Shown: positions 39,858 to 46,305 of the stretch, one piece after another | Position numbering within the stretch: the stretch's first letter is position 1 | Layout: every line of letters begins with the position of its first letter | Origin: Schistosoma haematobium | Lineage: Eukaryota; Platyhelminthes; Trematoda; Strigeidida; Schistosomatidae | Direction of reading: 5' to 3' | Length of the DNA stretch: 64,000 bases | Assembly (NCBI RefSeq): GCF_000699445.3 | Contig: NC_067197.1 | Coordinates: 28,379,809-28,443,808 of the forward strand | The notes under the pieces: model-generated | Databases searched by the model: none | What the model was told of the DNA's origin: nothing | What the model saw: only the letters and a program-made list of their open reading frames with translations | Translations under genes and position numbers: made by a program

Positions 39858-42711
39858 CAGGCTCTCATATCTGAAAAAATATGGGTCACACTTTTAAAAC
39901 CAACACAAACTTTGGAAATACTTTAGATAATAGCCTTTGTTATTCACATACGAGAAGCTGGAGAGTAAAACAATCTAAATTTTATCCTATCTTGAAATAA
40001 TTTTTTCGGTCTAAAATACTAGGACGAAACGTCCGTTAAGTGTCTCCAGCTCTTCAATGTTGGTTTTAAAAACAAGGTACCAATAACATTTTAATTCACT
40101 AAAAGTGAAACTAGAACACTTAAATATACTGAAGGTTTAGAAAAATGTTTTTCAATTGTTAATGTACAATTAATCAGCCTACTAGTTTGTTCACGTATAT
40201 ACTGAAAGTATCCAGTGATGTGATAAGTTTAAGACATTAAATTTAAAAGACTATTTTAGTGACAATCTAAATTACGTTCGTTTTTTAACGACTTATCAAT
40301 CCAATATTCTAGATAATTTTTCTGAAGAGGACAAAGATTCCGATCGTAGTCGTTATGCGGATCAACTTAGACGTATTCAATACAGTGGTGGGCCGACTGC
40401 TCAGGTTTGTTTATTATTCTTCATAATCCTTGATTTCTAGTTGTAATCTACTTAGCTAAGTTAGCACTTGAATTAAGTAAGGTGGTTGAAATTATCAACC
40501 ACTTCATTTACCTTGGAAGTCTCATCGGTCTTGATAGGCTGATGTTCGGTAAAATCTCAGCACAGATTCAGAAAGCTCATTTGGCTTTTGCCAACTCACG
40601 TCTTTTATGATACAGGCGAGGTGTCTGTCTGTCAATGAGAGAATGAGTTTATCGTTCTACTTCATATACATGAATCGTACACATGAAGAATAGAGGATAT
40701 TCGTTGGTTACTGGTATTCAACTACAAGTGTCTTCGAAGCAACACTTGTGTATTTTGAGACCACTGAGCAATCAATCCCAAGGTTAGGAATAGAGTAAAA
40801 AGGAAAAAAGCCGACTGATGAGTTTGTAAAGTCTTATTAAACGATAGAATCGGGACATGTATTACGTATGTCCAACAACCACCTACCGCAACGGGTGATG
40901 TTGTCTGGTGTAGAAGTAGGGTGGAAGATGGCTTCGAGTAGCAAAACCAAGACGCGTCGCCAATCAGTGAAACTAATTATTGCTGATGTAAGAGGTGTAG
41001 GTAGGTGTAGACTACTTGGTTTGTGTAGACGTGATAATCGTAACTAGTGGTCAGAAACTGTGTGATATAGCTCAGAATCCTCAATGGAAGACGTGTATTT
41101 ACTCCTTCTTTTAGAACCTGAATTCCTAGATTTCCTTTTTTCTCTTTTTTTATATTCATTTCTTTTTTACGATTACTAACACTATTACTACTTCTACTAC
41201 TCTGGAGTTTGTTTTGGAATAATTTTATCTCGCTATACTGATATGCTATGACAAATTGGGCTGATGCACAAATGCGTCAGGTTCTACGTTACTTTTGATT
41301 ACGATGATGAGATTAACACTTGAAACTAAAATTAGTAAATTAGAATAAAGTCACTATTTCAGTCACATACGTTTTCTTTCATCAAATTATATATATTTAG
41401 TGAAAAAATCCAACTCTCTTCTAGTAGTTAGAGGGATTTGTTAGAGTCTTTATCTGTGATTAAAATGATTACCTACACTCTTTCAATATAAATTGATTAA
41501 AACCAATTTACTTTGTTTCGCGATTTGAAGTGTAGTAGCTTGTATATGTTAACTAATTATTAAATATCGTAAGGATTATAAGGTTGTCTCGAACCGTATG
41601 TATTAAGATTCAGTTCCAATATGCATCGAAAATCGTAGACTTATCAAATTGAACATTTGAAGTTCTTTTAAATTCTGAGAGTAGTTTTTATCACCGAGTG
41701 GCGTGCCATTAAGGACCCTCGTAAATCAAGTAGAATTTAAAAATCTGTTTAATCCAAGCTTATAACCCCTCGAAAGCATGAACTCACAATTATACTACAT
41801 GAAGAATTAGCTAGTCACAAGTGTAAACTATCATGTTTTAGCTTACTAGTCTATAAATGAAGTCTACACCAAGAAATCTGAAGTTTGATCCTGTAGAAGA
41901 AAATTGTTAAGAATCTTAAAAACTAGAATTAAGTATTCATTAAATGCTACTTGGATTCCGACGGTTCTCTGGTTTTGAAAATTACTTTCAAATGTAAATT
42001 AGATGGAATGTAACTGACAGTGAAGTCCAAGACCCTCGTCTTACCCTGTGTGAGACTCTCCTATTGGACTTACTTGCATCCGACCTGAGGTTCACTCCGG
42101 GGCGCGAACTCAATACAGCTCCCTCAAGATGCCATCTCACAATCCATTTAGCCACCAAATCGGTTTGTCTTATTGTTCATATTCTAACTGACATGTCTTA
42201 GTTGGTTTATCTATATCCTGTTCGAATCTCCTCGATGTAGCCATTTCGGCCCAATTTCATATAGGCAGTAATACTTTTTATCCAAAGTTACAATGTAATT
42301 TGTTACAAATAACCAATGTTTTTTTTTAATTTACAGCTTTTATTAGGTAATATCAACATACAAAATGATCATTCAAGTCCTGATTCTAATTTAGCACCTT
42401 CTCAAGAGGAGCACATTATAAATAACTTCCATTCATGCTTATCAAAATCCAAATTAAATATGCACAAGATCGAATTGATGAATAATACTGATAATAATCA
42501 TCTTATCTCTAATTTAAATCAATATAACGAACAACTAGGCAGTTTAGCAGACAATGAAAATCTTGAGACGTCAAGATTATTATATTCAAATCAGTTCAAC
42601 CGTCAACAACAACAACAACAAAATCAACACATTACTAATGATTTCTCTGCTATTCCGAATGTAGATAACACTGAAATCAGGTCAACCCATCTATCTGACT
42701 GTTTTGTTTAA
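3400..42711 (+). CDS. Nephrin/Sns-like immunoglobulin-superfamily adhesion receptor (3' part, 17 coding exons)
   Basis: Seventeen exons join with consistent phases (1-1, 1-2, 2-1, then mostly 1-1) into one frame of about 1,393 codons ending at TAA 42709-42711. The 5' end is outside the window: the first exon begins in phase 1 and no initiator is visible. Domain order is five Ig domains, one FN3 (with a GFDGG loop as in nephrin-type FN3), a single hydrophobic helix followed by KRRRHR, and a roughly 650-residue cytoplasmic tail rich in Asn, Ser and His. Five Ig plus one FN3 directly before the membrane fits the C-terminal part of nephrin/Sns/Hibris (8 Ig + FN3 in that family). Echinoid is the main alternative; Kirrel lacks FN3 and Turtle has two. 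Expected role by family: cell-cell adhesion and signalling at the plasma membrane. The exon chain is well supported; orthology is inference. Confidence 0.85.
3526..5149 (+). other. Intron a-b (1.6 kb)
   Basis: AT-rich sequence with multiple stops in all frames. I see no repeat family, RNA gene or extra exon in it. Confidence 0.6.
5150..5255 (+). CDS. Exon b: middle of Ig domain A
   Basis: The acceptor is gcatag and the donor is ca|gtaagt. It enters in phase 1 and leaves in phase 2. It encodes DKKPITNNGEP..., the C' to E strands, and ends in GAEY; the codon completed by the next exon gives EYHC, the F-strand cysteine. Confidence 0.82.
5508..5546. repeat. (AT)n microsatellite
   Basis: 39 bp of uninterrupted AT dinucleotides. 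Confidence 0.95.
5836..5925 (-). mobile_element. Hammerhead SINE, minus fragment fused to a plus tail
   Basis: The inverse body (gaagctagatcaccatggga, cggccgtttcgt) breaks exactly at the ribozyme GAAAC. It joins plus-strand tail sequence (tctccacaaaacccattctg). This looks like an inverted rearrangement. Confidence 0.6.
5926..6335 (+). mobile_element. Hammerhead SINE, near-full copy
   Basis: Includes the 5' arm (cagtggagttcaaccaggtc), a tRNA-like head (ggttaagcgcctgg; B box ggttctaatctc), the ribozyme region with GTCCCATACTAGGACGAAAC, the body ccatgg-type segment and the tail cccattctgata. The core reads ACGAGGA where CTGAGGA is expected, so self-cleavage is unlikely. Confidence 0.75.
8049..8086. 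repeat. (AT)n microsatellite
   Basis: 38 bp of AT dinucleotides. Confidence 0.95.
8640..8959 (+). CDS. Exon c: end of Ig A and first part of Ig B, with a glutamine tract
   Basis: The acceptor is ttcacag and the donor ag|gtaaca. It enters in phase 2 and leaves in phase 1. It completes YHCSARN of Ig A, then starts Ig B with PPQRVSLNFGG and LEINCQADSSNPVAVITW (B-strand Cys and core Trp). A CAA run at about 8877-8896 encodes six glutamines in a long insertion between the core Trp and the E strand. The NPxxxITW pattern after the cysteine resembles nephrin/Sns Ig domains. Confidence 0.85.
8960..10568 (+). other. Intron c-d (1.6 kb)
   Basis: AT-rich; no repeat family, RNA gene or additional exon recognised. 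Confidence 0.55.
10569..10790 (+). CDS. Exon d: end of Ig B and lead-in to Ig C
   Basis: Bounded by actag and gtaagt, phase 1 at both ends. DFIECQAENPVYG supplies the F-strand cysteine of Ig B. After LQLNITFAPQFYGLQVG the chain enters the next Ig domain. Confidence 0.85.
10956..11229 (+). mobile_element. Merlin-like MITE, right terminus truncated
   Basis: The left end GGTGAGACTATAATTTATGG and the internal sequence match the copy at 806 without the LTR. The right end stops after GGTTCGTCCAT, lacking the final 15 or so bases, so no target duplication is visible. Confidence 0.7.
12445..12590 (-). mobile_element. Hammerhead SINE, diverged minus copy with CTGATGA core
   Basis: The inverse strand carries CTGATGA (12507-12501), a 15-nt hairpin GTTTTATACTAAAAC (12500-12486) and GAAA (12485-12482). 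The tRNA head is barely recognisable. Stem I does not pair well. Confidence 0.55.
14360..14545 (+). mobile_element. Hammerhead SINE, plus copy with a short inverted piece at its 5' side
   Basis: An inverse body fragment (14364-14400) precedes a plus copy from a degraded B box (ggttctgggttg) through the ribozyme to the tail. The ribozyme region is the best preserved in the window. Confidence 0.7.
14444..14489 (+). ncRNA. Type I hammerhead ribozyme, best-preserved copy
   Basis: Order: stem I strand GCACAG (14444-14449), core CTGAGGA (14450-14456), stem II GTCC-TACAATA-GGAC (14457-14471), GAAA (14472-14475), a minimal stem III, cleavage triplet GTC (14481-14483), then CAGTGC (14484-14489) pairing with stem I apart from one A-A mismatch. 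All residues of the CUGANGA and GAAA consensus are present. The predicted cut lies after 14483. Minimal stem III hammerheads of this kind are often weak as monomers. Confidence 0.65.
14948..14987. repeat. (TAA)n-type microsatellite
   Basis: Imperfect taa/tag triplets over about 40 bp. Confidence 0.85.
15121..15245. repeat. GC-richer block, probable fragment of a dispersed retroelement
   Basis: Reads tacgggatggggttgctaac, then accggcagtagcccac and tccaggcggag, clearly more GC-rich than its intron. It resembles a leader segment of RTE-like elements, but I cannot place it with certainty. Confidence 0.4.
16270..16405 (+). mobile_element. Hammerhead SINE, inverted fragment joined to plus fragment
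   Basis: Inverse body (agctaaaccaccattgaaaa) joins a plus fragment that starts inside stem II (atactaagatgaaacgacca) and runs through the body. Core incomplete. Confidence 0.55.
17498..17620 (-). mobile_element. Hammerhead SINE tail pair forming a perfect hairpin
   Basis: The inverse tail and body (gggttttgtggagatttttt, gaagctagaccaccatgg) is followed by the same body in plus orientation. The arms at 17531-17566 and 17579-17614 are perfect 36-bp inverse complements with a 12-bp loop. There is no ribozyme in between. Confidence 0.7.
18290..18395 (+). mobile_element. Hammerhead SINE, 5'-truncated plus copy
   Basis: Starts inside the ribozyme (gatgaaacggccgtccagtg) and continues through the body (ttttccatggtggtctagct) to caaccattgaaa. 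CUGANGA and the 5' half of stem II are missing. Confidence 0.65.
18613..18864 (+). CDS. Exon e: Ig domain C, lacking both canonical cysteines
   Basis: The acceptor is tttttcag and the donor cat|gtgagt, phase 1 at both ends. It encodes ETTHLDFGLYANPPVTSVSWF and, further on, GNYTVVVSNSQH. Where LxC and YxC are expected the sequence has LDF and YTV, so the intradomain disulphide pair is missing while the core Trp and the GxY motif of the F strand remain. Confidence 0.85.
18865..19693 (+). other. Intron e-f (0.8 kb)
   Basis: AT-rich spacer; nothing recognised beyond splice signals. Confidence 0.55.
19694..19896 (+). CDS. Exon f: first part of Ig domain D
   Basis: Acceptor aaactag, donor caa|gtacgt; phase 1 in, phase 0 out. 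It reads (Y)PASIVGKLEEN... with AVLDCKADANPALPDRTFKWYRYF, giving the B-strand Cys and core Trp. Confidence 0.85.
20160..20245 (-). mobile_element. Hammerhead SINE, minus fragment
   Basis: The inverse complement reads CACTGCTGAAGAGTTCCATG then ATAGGACGAGAC. The stem II pairing and GAAA are damaged. Confidence 0.5.
20335..20550 (+). mobile_element. Hammerhead SINE, strongly decayed plus copy
   Basis: Traces: ggatgcacactgctaagaag, acattaggatgaatga and the tail ctccacaaactcctacaata. The core is lost. Confidence 0.5.
20890..21405 (+). mobile_element. Hammerhead SINE inverted arrangement with near-full plus copy
   Basis: 20890-21010 is the inverse of the family 5' arm and tail. From about 21105 a plus copy runs with 5' arm, head (tctagaggtcaagcgcttg; B box ggttcgagtcc) and a broken ribozyme (GTCCCATACTAGTACGAATT). 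Confidence 0.6.
21652..21777. repeat. Trinucleotide microsatellite (ACT)n with interruptions
   Basis: About 125 bp of act/tac/att triplets. On the minus strand this yields a valine-only frame that is not a gene. Confidence 0.9.
23785..23985 (-). mobile_element. Hammerhead SINE, minus head and ribozyme joined to a plus body
   Basis: The inverse ribozyme and head (ggcattggacggccaattct, cagtgcgcatccacgatacc) run into plus body (aatggtggtctagcttcaat). The core reads CTAAGGA on the minus strand, one essential residue changed. Confidence 0.6.
24202..24376 (+). CDS. Exon g: second part of Ig domain D
   Basis: Acceptor ttctccag, donor att|gtaagt; phase 0 in, phase 1 out. DVGKYVCEVSNGIGEP is a textbook DxGxYxC F-strand motif and closes Ig D. 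Confidence 0.87.
24600..24890 (+). mobile_element. Hammerhead SINE, degenerate copy
   Basis: An inverse 5'-arm fragment precedes a plus copy with B box-like gggttcaagtcc, ribozyme trace GTCCCATATTAGGAAGAAAT and tail caatctccgcaaccctatat. Confidence 0.55.
25056..25077. repeat. Short (AT)n run
   Basis: 22 bp of AT dinucleotides. Confidence 0.9.
25241..25530 (+). CDS. Exon h: Ig domain E
   Basis: Acceptor attacag, donor cag|gtttgt; phase 1 in, phase 0 out. It reads FPPKIIQLP, VWLTCYIRTEPTPQIAWLKDNK and FGSYSCQ, covering nearly a whole I-type Ig domain in one exon, with both cysteines and the core Trp present. Confidence 0.87.
25531..27094 (+). other. Intron h-i (1.6 kb)
   Basis: AT-rich with no repeat family or extra exon recognised. 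Confidence 0.55.
27095..27253 (+). CDS. Exon i: end of Ig E and start of the FN3 domain
   Basis: Acceptor cttttag, donor cag|gtttgt; phase 0 at both ends. AANLQGEAQLGIHL finishes Ig E. PINFRLLNATSSTLHVAW opens an FN3 domain and is followed by GFDGGLAQTF, the loop typical of nephrin-family FN3 domains. Confidence 0.87.
27254..28337 (+). other. Intron i-j (1.1 kb)
   Basis: AT-rich; nothing recognised. Confidence 0.55.
28338..28431 (+). CDS. Exon j: middle of the FN3 domain
   Basis: Acceptor ttgctag, donor ccg|gtatgt; phase 0 in, phase 1 out. It encodes VRWREVGSISLYKYADVAS..., the C to E strands, continuing QTFQ|VRWRE from the previous exon. Confidence 0.83.
28965..29165. repeat. Unassigned GC-richer block, possible dispersed repeat
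   Basis: Reads atgctgagattggtgttctg, ggcaggactaagcagaaatc, ggcacgaggccacaagtc. It breaks the AT-rich intron composition, with no protein or RNA signature. Confidence 0.3.
29845..30065 (-). mobile_element. Hammerhead SINE, near-full minus copy
   Basis: On the minus strand: head with ggtctagaggttaagcgctt, B box-like gttcgaatctcg, then CACTGTTGAGGAGTCCC, GACGAAACGGCCGTCC and body. The core C is T and stem II has a mismatch, so the ribozyme should be inactive. Confidence 0.72.
30964..31065 (+). CDS. Exon k: end of the FN3 domain
   Basis: Acceptor ctttatag, donor caa|gtaagt; phase 1 at both ends. It reads (D)LKPGSEYIVSVNSMNSKHGSS, the canonical LxPGxxYxVxVxAxNxxGxS block of FN3. Confidence 0.87.
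31130..31960 (-). mobile_element. Penelope-like element fragment with GIY-YIG endonuclease remains
   Basis: On the minus strand, 31800-31525 encodes MRLLKPFGLGVAQKPSKSL, then NIIYKINCPKCEKHYIGQSGR and the following H/E residues, the GIY-YIG domain of Penelope-like elements with its CxxC zinc-like pair. Upstream (31936-31760) GYSTNFIKNINETHQQ belongs to the RT-EN linker in another frame. Downstream KNVEILDTG...EAWHSDQSAIIKHIEADRIY continues with two stop codons. A truncated, frameshifted copy. Confidence 0.75.
31190..31219 (-). ncRNA. Possible hammerhead-like core in the Penelope 3' region
   Basis: On the minus strand CTGATGA (31219-31213) is followed by a stem TTGTT/AACAA and then GAAA (31193-31190). 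Penelope-like elements are known to carry type I hammerheads. Here the expected NUH triplet appears as GAC rather than NUH, and stem II is offset by a base, so activity is doubtful. Confidence 0.3.
32270..32641 (+). CDS. Exon l: membrane-proximal linker, transmembrane helix and start of the cytoplasmic tail
   Basis: The acceptor region reads tatagtag, so either of two AGs three bases apart could be used (exon from 32270 or 32273, both in frame). The donor is cag|gtaacg, phase 1 out. A 20-plus residue hydrophobic stretch (ALLIIVSACVFGFVILLI...) is followed by the stop-transfer cluster KRRRHR. The tail then carries a CICCPP cysteine cluster that could be palmitoylated (inference). Confidence 0.87.
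32642..35147 (+). other. Intron l-m (2.5 kb)
   Basis: It contains a head-to-head SINE pair that folds back (34428-34660). The rest is AT-rich. Confidence 0.55.
34428..34660. mobile_element. Hammerhead SINE head-to-head pair (long foldback)
   Basis: A minus copy (ctaagctagatcaccactga, cgttttgtcctagtatggga) is followed by a plus copy (tccatactaggacaaaacgg, caatgatggtctagcgtaga). The roughly 80-bp arms are imperfect inverse complements around about 45 bp of ribozyme/head sequence. Both carry ACAAAAC instead of ACGAAAC. Confidence 0.68.
35148..35548 (+). CDS. Exon m: cytoplasmic tail
   Basis: Acceptor ttgttag, donor ggt|gtaagc; phase 1 in, phase 0 out. It encodes 134 residues of low-complexity tail rich in Asn, His, Ser and Thr. 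SYGNF is a YxN motif of the kind bound by Grb2-type SH2 domains (inference only). If the donor is not used the frame stops two codons later (VS-stop), so intron retention would truncate the protein here. Confidence 0.8.
35549..37964 (+). other. Intron m-n (2.4 kb)
   Basis: It holds a complete SINE with a 14-bp target duplication (37418-37643) and a pyrimidine-rich run just before the next acceptor (37859-37890). The 36,660-37,000 stretch is slightly GC-richer and unassigned. Confidence 0.6.
37432..37629 (+). mobile_element. Hammerhead SINE with 14-bp target-site duplication
   Basis: A complete tRNA-like head (ctaatggttaagtgctcg; perfect B box GGTTCGAATCC at 37499-37509), ribozyme region, body and end. 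It is flanked by GAAATATGTGAATT at 37418-37431 and 37630-37643. A 3-base loss leaves CTGAGTCC, breaking the core. The long duplication points to target-primed insertion by a non-LTR element's machinery. Confidence 0.8.
37965..38543 (+). CDS. Exon n: cytoplasmic tail with an alternative 3' end
   Basis: The acceptor is aatttag, phase 0. The frame stays open to TAA at 38646-38648. Within it gag|gtaaat (after 38543) and the weaker cag|gttcta (after 38609) are both phase 0 donors that would join the phase 0 acceptor before 38812. Splicing at 38543 gives the long tail; reading through gives a C-terminus ending VPVQHI. The composition (Asn, Ser, Thr, Ile) matches the preceding tail exon. Confidence 0.75.
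38812..39127 (+). CDS. Exon o: cytoplasmic tail
   Basis: The acceptor is acttcaag, preceded by a loosely pyrimidine-rich stretch; the donor is ttg|gtaagt, phase 1 out. It encodes TKPNFGSTRYFC... with a cysteine cluster (CNCEQQ, CSTCLKSK). The open frame, the good donor and the phase agreement with both neighbours support it as coding. Confidence 0.7.
39793..39854. repeat. (AT)n microsatellite, longest in the window
   Basis: 62 bp of uninterrupted AT dinucleotides. Confidence 0.95.
40010..40065 (+). mobile_element. Hammerhead SINE, short plus fragment
   Basis: Reads aaatactaggacgaaacgtc, cagctcttcaatgttggt; only the 3' half of the ribozyme and part of the body remain. Confidence 0.5.
40313..40404 (+). 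CDS. Exon p: cytoplasmic tail, charged segment
   Basis: Acceptor attctag, donor cag|gtttgt; phase 1 in, phase 0 out. It encodes (D)NFSEEDKDSDRSRYADQL and then RRIQYSGGPTAQ, more charged than the rest of the tail and with two tyrosines. Confidence 0.75.
40480..41290 (+). mobile_element. Decayed RTE-type non-LTR fragment (RT 3' end)
   Basis: The frame reads FIYLGSLIG, KISAQIQKAHLAFANSRLL and later NNHLPQRVMLSGVEVGWKMA with stops and shifts. These are RTE ORF2 C-terminal blocks (YLGS..., ISARIQKA, RHLPRRA-type). It continues to a trinucleotide-rich tail (41180-41206) seen at RTE 3' ends. Confidence 0.65.
42020..42175 (-). repeat. Candidate tRNA-derived repeat head
   Basis: The minus strand has TGGCTAAATGG (42154-42144, A-box-like) and GAGTTCGCGCCCC (42111-42099, B-box-like) 32 bp apart, in a GC-richer patch. 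It is different from the hammerhead SINE head. It could be a second pol III-type repeat. Confidence 0.4.
42337..42711 (+). CDS. Exon q: C-terminal exon of the cytoplasmic tail
   Basis: The acceptor is atttacag, phase 0. It encodes LLLGNINIQNDHSS... and a CAA-encoded run of six glutamines near 42603-42622, and ends THLSDCFV-stop. The terminal valine leaves a weak PDZ-ligand-like end; this is not strong evidence of PDZ binding. Confidence 0.78.
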   Translation, partial: LLLGNINIQNDHSSPDSNLAPSQEEHIINNFHSCLSKSKLNMHKIELMNNTDNNHLISNLNQYNEQLGSLADNENLETSRLLYSNQFNRQQQQQQNQHITNDFSAIPNVDNTEIRSTHLSDCFV

Positions 42712-43493
42712 CTTCTTTTGCCTTTTTTCTCTCTATCTCTCTGGTTAAATCCACTTCTGTTTTTTTTCTAAATTGTTCTTTTATACTCATTTACTCTCCT
42801 AACTAATATTTCCGGTTTCTAAGTTGAATGTTAAACTGTATAGCCATTATTTTCAATAATCTTTTACAATTGAGAAAAACTTCGACGTTCATAATTTATT
42901 TTATTTCGAATAGTAATTACTTCCGAAATAACATTCCTCAAATGATTACACATGGGAAAAACACAACGTTCCCCCCTCCACCTCACAAAGAGGTTTATCA
43001 TTACAAAACTAGAATACATACATATTTGTGAATTCTTTCTTCGTTTTTTTCTTTTTCGTTTGTTTTTTCTTTTTTTTTGTAAAATTTAATATTCATACCA
43101 CTTTTATAACGATGTAAAGTTCAACGTTTCTAAAACTGTATTTCATTTCAATTTAGTTATATGATAAAATGTCTCTTTTTTTCAATGATTCAAATGATCA
43201 ACTTCTTCTTATATATCATTTCGGTCCATTTTCATGACTGATAAACAAAATGTTGATATCAATTGATTATTTAAGAGAATATTCAATTGTAAGTTGTAAT
43301 ACTTCACTTCAATTTACAATATTACTATAATTATTAGTTGTGTGTTCATTTGTTAATTGTGAGACTACAATATTTCACAGAAAAATAATTTTTAGCAAAA
43401 AATAACTATTTTCTTTTAATACTACTGATTTTGTTTTTTGATAGTATTGAAAATTCAACTTAAATGATTCAATAAAACTATTCAAAAAGAATA
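42712..43493 (+). other. Probable 3' UTR of the adhesion gene
   Basis: T-rich AT-rich sequence follows the stop. AATAAA at 43471-43476 is the best polyadenylation signal before the MITE at 43502. Confidence 0.5.
43471..43476 (+). terminator. Candidate polyadenylation signal AATAAA
   Basis: A canonical hexamer about 760 bp after the adhesion-gene stop, with T-rich sequence upstream. The cleavage site itself cannot be seen. Confidence 0.4.
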
Positions 43494-43501
43494 CAAATAG
43501 T

Positions 43502-43781
43502 GGTGAGACTATAATTGATGGACGACCTTTGAACGACACTGAAGTGACCTTGAGAGTGGACGCCTACTGATTAGGTCTAAATGAGAGTTATAAAGTAGTT
43601 AGAATTCTCATTTATAGTTGATGGTTAGGGTTAAAAACAAGACATAGGGTTTTCATCATGAACTGATATCAGCTATAGTGTCAAAACTCTATTTAGCCAA
43701 ATGTACGGGTGAATTTCGCGCCGAAATTCGTGACTCGTTATCTTATCTGTAATTGGTTCATCCATAAATTATAGTCTCGTC
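43502..43781 (+). mobile_element. Merlin-like MITE, complete, with 8-bp target duplication
   Basis: A 280-bp element with TIRs GGTGAGACTATAATTGATGG and inverse GACGAGACTATAATTTATGG, flanked by perfect CAAATAGT duplications (43494-43501 and 43782-43789). It lies just after the adhesion gene's candidate poly(A) signal. Confidence 0.78.
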
Positions 43782-43789
43782 CAAATAGT

Positions 43790-46305
43790 TATTAGGTTCA
43801 TGAATAATTATCTGAAGGTAGTCTAAAATGTTAAAATATAACAATGATAACATATTCTAAAGTGATTTACTTCATGATATCAGTGTGCAAACGATAAGTG
43901 AATCCGTAAACTACTAGCCAATGCTGTGGTTCTTGCATTATTTTATTCATTATTTAATAAATATTCATAGCTATTACCCATTTATATATAATAACATAGC
44001 AAATCATTTAAAAGTTTAAATTAATTCATGATAAATATATGCACTATCAAAATTTTTAATAAAAAAGGGGTGATTGTCAATAGTCGTCAGGAATCCTTGG
44101 ATCTAGGTTTTATACTAATCTGATCTGATGGTTCCTGGAGGATTCAATCTCGACTCATCATACTTTACTAGGTAAACATGCCACTGGTCGACAATTGATG
44201 ACCAACTAATTGTGAACAGAATACATTTTATTATCACTAAGCGATATTGTATATTTCAAACAAAATCATGAGGACTATAGGATTTCAATAAAGAGACGAA
44301 ATAAACCATGACTCTAGTCTCTTAAATCGTGTTTTCAGAGAACAATTAAAAGTTTGAAAAGTTAAACCTCTACTTTATTTGTTGTTGCAGCTTAAAATTA
44401 CGTAGTTAATTACTATTCATAATTCTGTTTACTGGTGTATATATTATTTAAACCTGACACTTCCACGATGCAATGAACTTATGGTTAGCTTTTTTTATTT
44501 CAAGATGGATAGAAAAACGAAAGAACATCTAATTATCTTCCTCAAAAAGTGGATGGGTGATCTATATTTAACTCTGGTCAATTTTGTTATTAATGTCGCT
44601 TTAATATACCATAGATCTTCCTGATTGGTCGACTGAAGGTAAATATTAGATGAGAAAGTTTGACTCGACCAAATCTGTCGAGTTTTGTTACGCAGAAATA
44701 CCATGTATATCCCCCTTTACCTTGCATTTTCCTGGTCGATGAATTTCTTCCGCTCATTATTATATTGTAAGTGCGAGACTCCATGAGGACGATTATTTAT
44801 AATTGTATGCTTAAATGTTCACAATTATGTGACATCTAATGGCTCTATTTATGAACATGCTAGTGTGGTGTGTGCTACTGATCTCGACAGATATAAGTGG
44901 TATGTATCATCAATTGAAAATGAAATGCCTGGTGGCGGAAGGTTAAGAAGATCAAAGAAAAAAGAACATGAACAGAGAATGATTGGCATGGAAACGAAAG
45001 AACAATGAAGTCTTAGACGATTGATTGATATTTTGCAAATTAAGTATTCGCTGTATGGTTCTCAGATTTTACTAAGATGTTTTGTAATTTTGTGCTCAAA
45101 TGCATTCGATTATCCCCACTCGTATCCCCGTTTGCTACACTAGTCTTGGCAAAACTTTGCTCTTCACATTGACATGTTAACTTACTGTGCCTTATGAATT
45201 ACGTCGATAAGAACGTATATTCATGCACTTTAAATATGCAGAATCAATTAATTTACAATTCGTCCTGGCCACACACAGTATTTATGCGTCACGTCGTCTT
45301 AATTTAGCCTGGTTATTTTAGGGTTTCTTATGAAGAATTTTGACGATAAGGCACTGATATTAGATTATTTGAAATGAGAGAATATTAATACTTATTCTAT
45401 CCTTACCTCCATATATTTTGCAGCTGAAAAAGCCACCACCCAACTTGTCATAATTAACCATTATGAAGTGTTGGCTCTTAAACTACAGCCATTATGTCAG
45501 ATATTCCACAATTTTTAGCTAGCGATTTTGTTCATTAGGCAATATAACATTTATACTAATCGAATATTTTAATGGTGAGACCGTATGGTAAATTAGATAA
45601 TTTAAGCAAACGGGTATTATAAGATCACTTTGGTAATGACATGAATGTTTTTAATAACATATCAGAATCAAATCTACAACTTTTGCAAGCGAACATCATA
45701 TAATATTGTCGTGAGAGGTTCTAGAACACTAATTTGTCCGGATACAACAATCCTATTGTTTAGTTTTGCAAACTGTTGACTTTCAAAGAGTTAGATACGG
45801 AGCTGAACATTACTCCTCTAACTTCTATTTGATTAATATAGTCATGTTACTAACTCTATCATAAACACTGTGGGGATCCAATTTCAAATACCTGAAAACA
45901 TACTTTGTAAATAATCTATAAGCCTAAACGTCTTACCCAAATATTTAACTTTATCGTACACTTTTAGTTAGGAACTATGTTTCATTATATAACTATATCA
46001 TAATTATCTTAAGGTAGAAATTTGAAAGTACTGAGCTCATTTACTTAACAGCTAGCTAGAAAAACTTTCCTAGTACAACTCAAAGTCTTGTGAATCAAGC
46101 CATCACTGAACAGTACCCAATAACATCATAACTGTCCTGAGAGACTGATTTCACAATACATACATAACAAACTATTTTTAAAAACAGATCTGTATACACT
46201 TATCAAATTAAAATTTTGTTGCACACTCAGTATTGGAAAAGTAAATGCAAAATAATGTTATTTGGGTTTTCACCATACAATATGGTACGATATTATTTCA
46301 TCACA
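43790..46305. other. Intergenic region between the convergent genes
   Basis: It holds the solo LTR at 44864-45139. A trace at 44085-44165 (tccttggatctaggt, ctggaggattcaatctc) may be an old SINE. No gene was found. Confidence 0.5.
44864..45139 (+). mobile_element. Solo LTR with 4-bp target duplication
   Basis: 276 bp, TGTGGTGTGTGCTAC to CCCCGTTTGCTACA, flanked on both sides by CTAG (44860-44863 and 45140-45143). More diverged from the other copies than 882 and 56719 are from each other. Confidence 0.72.

Larger units (their letters stand above)
39128..40312 (+). other. Intron o-p (1.2 kb) with the longest (AT)n run
   Basis: It contains the 62-bp (AT)n tract at 39793-39854 and a short SINE fragment (40010-40065). 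Otherwise AT-rich. Confidence 0.6.
40405..42336 (+). other. Intron p-q (1.9 kb) with RTE fragment and tRNA-like head
   Basis: It holds a decayed RTE-type reverse-transcriptase 3' fragment (40480-41290) and, on the minus strand, a pol III-like A/B-box pair (42099-42154). Confidence 0.6.
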
